10,100 bases of DNA, taken from assembly GCA_947456005.1 (NCBI GenBank), contig CANGRP010000077.1, positions 1 to 10,100 on the forward strand. The letters run 5' to 3'. A model generated the notes under the pieces. It saw nothing but the letters and a program-made list of their open reading frames with translations, had not been told where the DNA came from and searched no databases. Shown here in pieces: positions 6,085-10,100 of this stretch; position 1 is the stretch's first letter, and every line of letters begins with the position of its first letter. A program made the translations under genes and the position numbers. Source of the DNA: Caulobacteraceae bacterium (lineage in GTDB: Bacteria; Pseudomonadota; Alphaproteobacteria; Caulobacterales; Caulobacteraceae).

Positions 6085-7235
6085 GCGGTCTCGTCTGTAA
6101 AGGTCAGCCCGGCCCGGGCCTGCAGTCGCTCGACCAGGGGCAGGCCCAGGGCCGCGCCAGGGGTCCAGACCCCTCCGGGCGTGGCGGGGGTCCGGATCAG
6201 CTGGATCGCCGTCTCGGCCATCATCTTGGAGGTCGAGCCATAGCCGGGGTCGCGGTCGCCCTTGACCGAGACCCGCACCTTGCGGCCGTCGGCGGCGATG
6301 CCCACGAACAGGATGTCGTAGAAGCCGTTCTCGCGCTCCTCCAGGCTCGGGCCCTCGCCCGGCTTCGGTGCGCCGGCGCCGCCCAGGTCCGTAAAGGAGG
6401 TGCTGGAGCCGGGCGCCGTAACGGACATCTCGTCATAGGCGAAGTCCGTCCCCCAGGGATGGCCCTGCAGGAAGTTCGAGCGGTGGACGTTCTTGGTGTT
6501 GATGGCGGCCATCATGAAGGGGCCGACCTCGGCGCCGACATCCTCGTCGAAGGCCGTCTCGTTGCCTGACGGCTGGGCCGGGCCGGTGAAGCCGGGGGTC
6601 AGGGCGAAGGGGTTGATCATCAACTGGAACAGGGCGGGGTTGCGGCGGATGGCGTCCATGGTGGCCGCGCCGCTGGCCGCGGTGCCGCCGGACAGGCCGC
6701 CCCGCATGTTGCGCACCCGGCCCTTCACCCGCGGGACCGGCCCGCCAAGACGGCGCTTGGCCGTCTCTTCGGCGAACAGGACGCCGAGCTCGAAGGGGAT
6801 GGAGTCAAAGCCGCAGGAGAAGAGAATCCGCGCGCCGGAGGCCTGGGCGGCCTCGTGGTGGGCGGCGACCATCTCGGCCATCCAGTTGGACTCGCCGCAC
6901 AGGTCCACATAGTCGGTCCCGGCCTCGACACAGGCGGCGACCAGGTCCGAGCCATAGAGCTGGTAGGGCCCGACGGTGGTCACGATGACCTTGGCCCGGC
7001 GGACCATGGCCTTCAGCTGGGCCGCGTCAGCGGCGTCGCAGACCACCAGCGGGGTGGAGGCAGGGGCGCCGATCAGGTCGCGGACCTCGGCCAGCTTGTC
7101 CGCCGAACGGCCGGCCATGGCCCAGGAGACCTCGCCCCCGGGCGGCTGTGTGCGGACCAGGTGCTCGGCCACGAGGCGGCCGGTGAATCCGGTGGCGCCA
7201 TAGACGATGATGTCGAATTCCGCGTCGGCCCGCAT
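6081..7235 (-). CDS. Saccharopine dehydrogenase-like NAD(P)-binding oxidoreductase (SCCPDH / trans-acting enoyl reductase family)
   Basis: The 384-residue product has an N-terminal Rossmann fold with YGATGFTG at residues 12-19 (nucleotide-binding glycine motif) and MAGRS near 39-43, then TTVGPYQLYG (about 89-98), the segment EAGTDYVDLCGE (about 107-118) and FSCGFDSIPFELG (about 139-151), all typical of the saccharopine dehydrogenase-like family that includes human SCCPDH and mycobacterial trans-acting enoyl reductase (Rv2953-like). Lysine-pathway saccharopine dehydrogenase itself is unlikely because the family split is deep. A lipid-related reduction is possible but substrate is not readable. 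The ATG at 7235 is chosen because a purine-rich GGGAGGG lies 5-11 bp upstream on the minus strand and the nucleotide-binding fold begins directly after; the in-frame start at 7289 would add 18 unrelated residues. The stop overlaps that of the convergent lipoprotein gene. Confidence 0.92.
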   Translation of the reverse strand: MRADAEFDIIVYGATGFTGRLVAEHLVRTQPPGGEVSWAMAGRSADKLAEVRDLIGAPASTPLVVCDAADAAQLKAMVRRAKVIVTTVGPYQLYGSDLVAACVEAGTDYVDLCGESNWMAEMVAAHHEAAQASGARILFSCGFDSIPFELGVLFAEETAKRRLGGPVPRVKGRVRNMRGGLSGGTAASGAATMDAIRRNPALFQLMINPFALTPGFTGPAQPSGNETAFDEDVGAEVGPFMMAAINTKNVHRSNFLQGHPWGTDFAYDEMSVTAPGSSTSFTDLGGAGAPKPGEGPSLEERENGFYDILFVGIAADGRKVRVSVKGDRDPGYGSTSKMMAETAIQLIRTPATPGGVWTPGAALGLPLVERLQARAGLTFTDETA

Positions 7236-7281
7236 GGGTCCCTCCCTGGCTGTCGCCTCCGATATGGACCCTGAAGAGCCC

Positions 7282-7389
7282 TCAGCCAAGCCGCCGTCGG
7301 GCCAGCCAGACAGAACGCCCCCCGAAGTCCGGATCCTCCGGCGTGAAATCGAGGACGTCGAAGCCCGCCGCAGCCGCGGGGGTCCAGGC
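7282..7389 (-). pseudogene. Possible C-terminal relic of a lost gene (36 codons including stop)
   Basis: In the 191-bp spacer between the divergent oxidoreductase and YjbR-like genes, the minus strand carries an open stretch ending at TGA (7284-7282) that reads TPAAAAGFDVLDFTPEDPDF then GGRSVWLARRRLG. About three quarters of its codons end in G or C, and the peptide looks like an ordinary globular C-terminus (AGFDVLDF, EDPDFGGR, VWLARR), reminiscent of the final strands of class I methyltransferases, although I cannot assign a family. A stop (TAG, 7392-7390) closes the frame just upstream and no start codon is available, so it cannot be an intact gene. It most likely is the tail of a gene that once preceded the oxidoreductase on the same strand. 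It may alternatively be a chance open frame in GC-rich DNA. Confidence 0.4.
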
Positions 7390-7426
7390 CTACGTTCAGC
7401 CCCCGCGCCATGCTAGGCTCGGAATC

Positions 7427-7765
7427 ATGGCCGTGACACCCGCCCGCGCGAAGGAACTCGCCCTCGGCCTGGAGGGCGCCTCAGAGCGCCCGCACTTTGA
7501 TCGGACGGCGCTCCGGACGCCGCGCAAGACCTTCGCCACGCTCGCCGGCGACGGCGCCGACATCAATCTGATGTTCGACCCGGACCTGCGCGACTTCTTC
7601 TGTGAGCAGGTTCCGCTGGCTTTCGCTCCCGTCCCGGGTGGCTGGGGTCGTATGGGCGCCACGCGGTGCGATCTGGGAGTCGTCGACGAGGCCACGCTCG
7701 TGTCGGCGCTCAAGGCCGCCCACGCCCTGGCCGCACCCCGACCGAAGACGCCGCGGAAGCGCTGA
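7427..7765 (+). CDS. MmcQ/YjbR-family small protein
   Basis: The 112-residue product matches the MmcQ/YjbR family, small single-domain proteins with a CyaY-like or DNA-binding-like fold whose cellular role is not established. Recognisable marks are the opening helix with LALGLEGASERPHFDRTALR (about 11-30), RKTFATL (33-39), the strand INLMFDPD (about 46-53), PVPGGWGRMGATRCDLG (about 68-84) and a C-terminal helix starting VDEATLVSALKAAHALAA. The start at 7427 is where conservation begins; an upstream in-frame ATG at 7343 would add 28 residues that run across the relic on the other strand. There is only a weak CGGAA before the ATG, and GCTAGG-like sequence 7 bp upstream leaves a short-leader transcript possible. 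It ends 11 bp from the stop of the convergent nuclease-like gene. Confidence 0.9.
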   Translation: MAVTPARAKELALGLEGASERPHFDRTALRTPRKTFATLAGDGADINLMFDPDLRDFFCEQVPLAFAPVPGGWGRMGATRCDLGVVDEATLVSALKAAHALAAPRPKTPRKR

Positions 7766-7776
7766 CCCGGGGGTCA

Positions 7777-8232
7777 TCAGCGACGCCGCGCGGCCTCACC
7801 CCGGCCCCGCCCGCATTCGGACACCCCGGCGGCCCGCATCCTGTCGCCGAGGGACAGGTCGCCCAGCCGGCAGTCGGCGGCGACCCTGTCCCAGGTCCGG
7901 CCCCGGGAGACACAGTCCACCCGACGCCCCCCGGTGATGCCCTTCAGGGCGTCGCGGGCCTCGCGCCCGCCAGGCGCCTTCAGCTCGGGGGCGTGGAAGT
8001 CGGCGAGGCGGACCTCCACCCAGTCAGCGCCCCGGCGCGGACCCACGGCCACGCAGAGGGAGTCGCCATCGGCGATATGCACCACCGGGCCCGAAAAACG
8101 CTCGCCCCTGGCAAGGCTGGCCGGCATGGGCCCCTTCTGGGGCACGGCGCGGCAGGGGTCGGCCAGGGCGGGACCGGCGGCGCTGCCGAGGGCGGCCCCG
8201 GCAAGAAGAAAGGCCATCAGGCGACGGTGCAT
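7777..8232 (-). CDS. Secreted staphylococcal-nuclease-like (thermonuclease-family) protein
   Basis: The 151-residue product starts with a Sec signal peptide (MHRR, hydrophobic core, PALA before Asp25), so the mature protein is probably periplasmic. The SNase-like beta-barrel is visible as VVHIADGDSLCVAVG (50-64), VEVRLADFHAPEL (72-84), then GREARDALKGITGGRRVDC (89-107) and TWDRVAADC (113-121). By analogy with staphylococcal nuclease, D55/D57, R75, E83 and perhaps R116 are kept, but the calcium-ligand Asp is His80 (FHAPE rather than DAPE or DTPE). Five cysteines (27, 60, 107, 121, 140) in the mature protein could form disulfides. It starts 1 bp after the stop of the alkylsulfatase-like gene (TGA-G-ATG), so the two are co-translated. 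The gene ends with tandem TGA TGA. Nuclease activity is not assured. Confidence 0.85.
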   Translation of the reverse strand: MHRRLMAFLLAGAALGSAAGPALADPCRAVPQKGPMPASLARGERFSGPVVHIADGDSLCVAVGPRRGADWVEVRLADFHAPELKAPGGREARDALKGITGGRRVDCVSRGRTWDRVAADCRLGDLSLGDRMRAAGVSECGRGRGEAARRR

Positions 8233-8233
8233 C

Positions 8234-9934
8234 TCAGCGCCCCAGGCCCGGAAGGTCGAAGGCCGCCAGGGCGCGGCGGGTCAGGGCCGCATCGCCGGAA
8301 AGTCGGGCCGCGCCCGAGGCCTCCAGCTCGGACAGGCGGGTCTGGCCACACAGCGCCTTGATGAGGTCCACCCAGGTCACGGCGACCGAGGCGCCCGCGC
8401 CCGCCCCGTCCGTGGCGACGCTGACGCCATTGCGCACGTGCAGGCCGGCGGGCGCCGCGTCCGGGAAGTCGAAGCGGACATGATGATCGATCCCCTCGGC
8501 CCGGTCGGGGTCGATCATGACCCTCAAGAGGTGCAGGGCCTCCCGCGGCGGGCGCGCCGCCAGATGGGCCGGGCGCAGCCGGTGCTCGGCCACCCGTGAC
8601 AGGTCGAGGGCGCCCTCCAGCTCCAGGGCCCGGGTCAGGCACCAGTTGCGGATGTTGGCCGCCGACGTCCCCTGGGCGATGGCGCGCAGGACCCCCGCCA
8701 GCAGGGCCCGGTCGCCGGCCTCCGCCTCCGCCCGCCCGACCAGCCAGGAGGCCAGCTCAAGAGCCCAGCGCAGGTCACCCGACCCCTTGGCCGCCGTCAC
8801 CTGGGCGCGCACGGCCGCCGCCCCGCCGAAGCCCTCGACGAGGCGCCGCGCCCGCTCTGCCGGAGGCAGGACGAAGAGCTTGCCCGGCTCGCCGTCGAAC
8901 CAGCCGCGCAGGCCGGCGGCGATCTGGCGCACGTGGTGCTCGGCGACGCCGTAGAACTCGCTGGTCAGGTAGTCGTCGTCGCAGGCCGCCGGCAGCTTCA
9001 CCAGGTGGGCCAGGGCGTCGGCGGTCAGGCCCCGGTTCAGGCCGCGCACGGTCTGGTCCCAGAGGAACTGGATCGAGTCGCGATAGCGCGTCACCCGGGC
9101 GGCGATCTCGGCGGCGCCGGAGATCGGCGGGCCATGGGCGCCCACCAGGTGCGCCGCCCCAAGGGACAGGATGTGGTCGATCCCGGCCAGCAGGACCTGG
9201 GGGTCGCGGTATTCCTCGCCGCGGATGGCGAAGACGTTGAACAGGGTCGGCCAGACGAGGTTCTGGACGCAGGTTCCAAGCTCGGGGAACCAGAAGGTGA
9301 CGCTGTCGTCGGCGTCGGAGGGGGCGTGGTGGATCTCCACCGCCAGCCCCGCCAGGGTCAGCCGCTCACCGCCCCGGAAGAACTCCGTAGGCGGAACGTA
9401 CCCCGGGGTGAAGGGCGCGTGCTCGGGATTACGGAAGTGCAGGCCCAGGCCCTCATTGACCAGGGCGTCGGGCCCTTCGGGCGGAAGGCGCAGGCCGAAC
9501 TGATGGATCAGGCCCCGGGAATAGGCCGGGCCGATCTCGCCCGAGGTTCGGGCCAGGTTCAGGGGGATGCGCTCATGCCCCAGGATCGGCAGGTCGCGCC
9601 CGCCGGCCTCGTCCAGGGCCGCCTTCGTGCCGCCGATGTAGTGGAAGTGGCTGTAGAGCACCGCCGCCAGGGGCGCGGAGGTGTGGGCCCGCACCTCGGC
9701 CAGGGCCGTGCGCATCTCCTCCACGCTCTCGCCCGTGTCGATGGCGATCAGGCCCTCCGGCCCCTCGAGGAAGGTCTGGTTGGACAGGCCATTGCCCACC
9801 AGGGTCCAGACCCCCGGCCGCACCGCGTGCAGCCGGCGCTCCAGCCGGGCGGAGTGGTCGATGTGACGCCGGTGCGCCCTCTGCCCCTGAGGACCCGGGC
9901 CGACATGGGCCGGATCGGCGTCGAAACTGCGCAT
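8234..9934 (-). CDS. Alkylsulfatase-like metallo-beta-lactamase-fold protein with altered zinc motif
   Basis: The 566-residue product has the three-part layout of type III (SdsA1-like) alkylsulfatases: a metallo-beta-lactamase domain at about 25-275 (GLIAIDTGES at 61-70), an all-helical dimerization domain at about 285-430 (EFYGVAEHHVRQIAAGLRGW then FDGEPGKLFVLPP) and a C-terminal SCP2-like lipid-binding domain at about 450-566 (LLRVMIDPDRAEG). RGEEYRD (238-244) matches the family's RGxxxRD. However, the metal motif reads SHFHYIGG (H96, H98) with no D-H after it, and the usual AEN segment reads VQN (223-225). No signal peptide is present, unlike secreted SdsA1, so it is probably cytoplasmic. 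The ATG at 9934 is chosen because AGGGGGA (9945-9939) lies just upstream; an ATG at 9988 would add 18 residues. Sulfate ester hydrolysis is possible but unproven. Confidence 0.85.
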   Translation of the reverse strand: MRSFDADPAHVGPGPQGQRAHRRHIDHSARLERRLHAVRPGVWTLVGNGLSNQTFLEGPEGLIAIDTGESVEEMRTALAEVRAHTSAPLAAVLYSHFHYIGGTKAALDEAGGRDLPILGHERIPLNLARTSGEIGPAYSRGLIHQFGLRLPPEGPDALVNEGLGLHFRNPEHAPFTPGYVPPTEFFRGGERLTLAGLAVEIHHAPSDADDSVTFWFPELGTCVQNLVWPTLFNVFAIRGEEYRDPQVLLAGIDHILSLGAAHLVGAHGPPISGAAEIAARVTRYRDSIQFLWDQTVRGLNRGLTADALAHLVKLPAACDDDYLTSEFYGVAEHHVRQIAAGLRGWFDGEPGKLFVLPPAERARRLVEGFGGAAAVRAQVTAAKGSGDLRWALELASWLVGRAEAEAGDRALLAGVLRAIAQGTSAANIRNWCLTRALELEGALDLSRVAEHRLRPAHLAARPPREALHLLRVMIDPDRAEGIDHHVRFDFPDAAPAGLHVRNGVSVATDGAGAGASVAVTWVDLIKALCGQTRLSELEASGAARLSGDAALTRRALAAFDLPGLGR

Positions 9935-10100
9935 GGAGTCCCCCTGACCCTGACGGCGTATCGGCGGGCGCACGCCCAGGTGCGACATAGCCGGACGGCG
10001 CCCTCATTCCCTTTCACGCCCTATTGCGGGGGACTTGCAAGCGCTATTGGCGCCCGTGGCGCATGGGGAGGCTGGCCAAGGCGACCGGGTCCAGGCGCGC

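Noticed and set aside
7207..7416. Small plus-strand frame in the spacer before the YjbR-like gene
   Set aside because: No ribosome binding site or family resemblance; the opposite strand shows the more convincing coding-like signal.
8596..9240. Arg/Pro-rich 214-residue plus-strand open frame
   Set aside because: Antisense shadow of the alkylsulfatase-like gene; RRRPPPPP-type composition is an artefact of high GC.

Overview
This is a compact, GC-rich (roughly two-thirds G+C by eye) stretch of bacterial chromosome. The gene content and style point to an alphaproteobacterium, most likely Caulobacterales (Caulobacter/Phenylobacterium-like). Reasons: an NFU1-type iron-sulfur carrier sits directly upstream of tsaB; one promoter resembles the Caulobacter housekeeping (sigma-73) consensus; several genes lack a Shine-Dalgarno sequence; and one lipoprotein resembles a family I remember from Caulobacter. 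The taxonomic call is inference. I see no rRNA, tRNA, CRISPR array, insertion sequence, prophage or attachment site.

Layout. (1) 1-1052, minus strand: nfuA (Fe-S cluster carrier) followed 6 bp later by tsaB (t6A tRNA modification), which runs off the left edge. (2) 1214-3139, plus: kup, a 12-helix potassium uptake transporter, divergent from nfuA. (3) 3183-3662, minus: an Lrp/AsnC-family regulator, separated by a repeat-rich 93-bp A+T-richer spacer from the divergent argG (3756-4988, plus; arginine biosynthesis). (4) 5040-6084, plus: a MAPEG-family membrane protein and a small outer-membrane-type lipoprotein. (5) 6081-7235, minus: a saccharopine-dehydrogenase-like (SCCPDH/trans-acting enoyl reductase) oxidoreductase; its stop codon interlocks with that of the lipoprotein. 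Behind it lies a 36-codon coding-like fragment (7282-7389) that looks like the C-terminal relic of a lost gene. (6) 7427-7765, plus: a small MmcQ/YjbR-family protein. (7) 7777-9934, minus: a tightly coupled two-gene operon of an alkylsulfatase-like metallo-beta-lactamase-fold protein and a secreted staphylococcal-nuclease-like protein.

Most of the window is housekeeping. The part most worth a second look is the right-hand operon. The alkylsulfatase-like protein keeps the family's three-domain layout but lacks the D and H of the canonical HxHxDH zinc motif. The nuclease-like partner carries H where the textbook fold has a calcium-binding D. Two proteins with altered metal sites, joined by a 1-bp gap, suggest chemistry different from the name-giving families. 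The spacer between the Lrp-type regulator and argG also carries visible operator-like repeats, and both argG and nfuA look as if they are translated from leaderless or nearly leaderless mRNAs.
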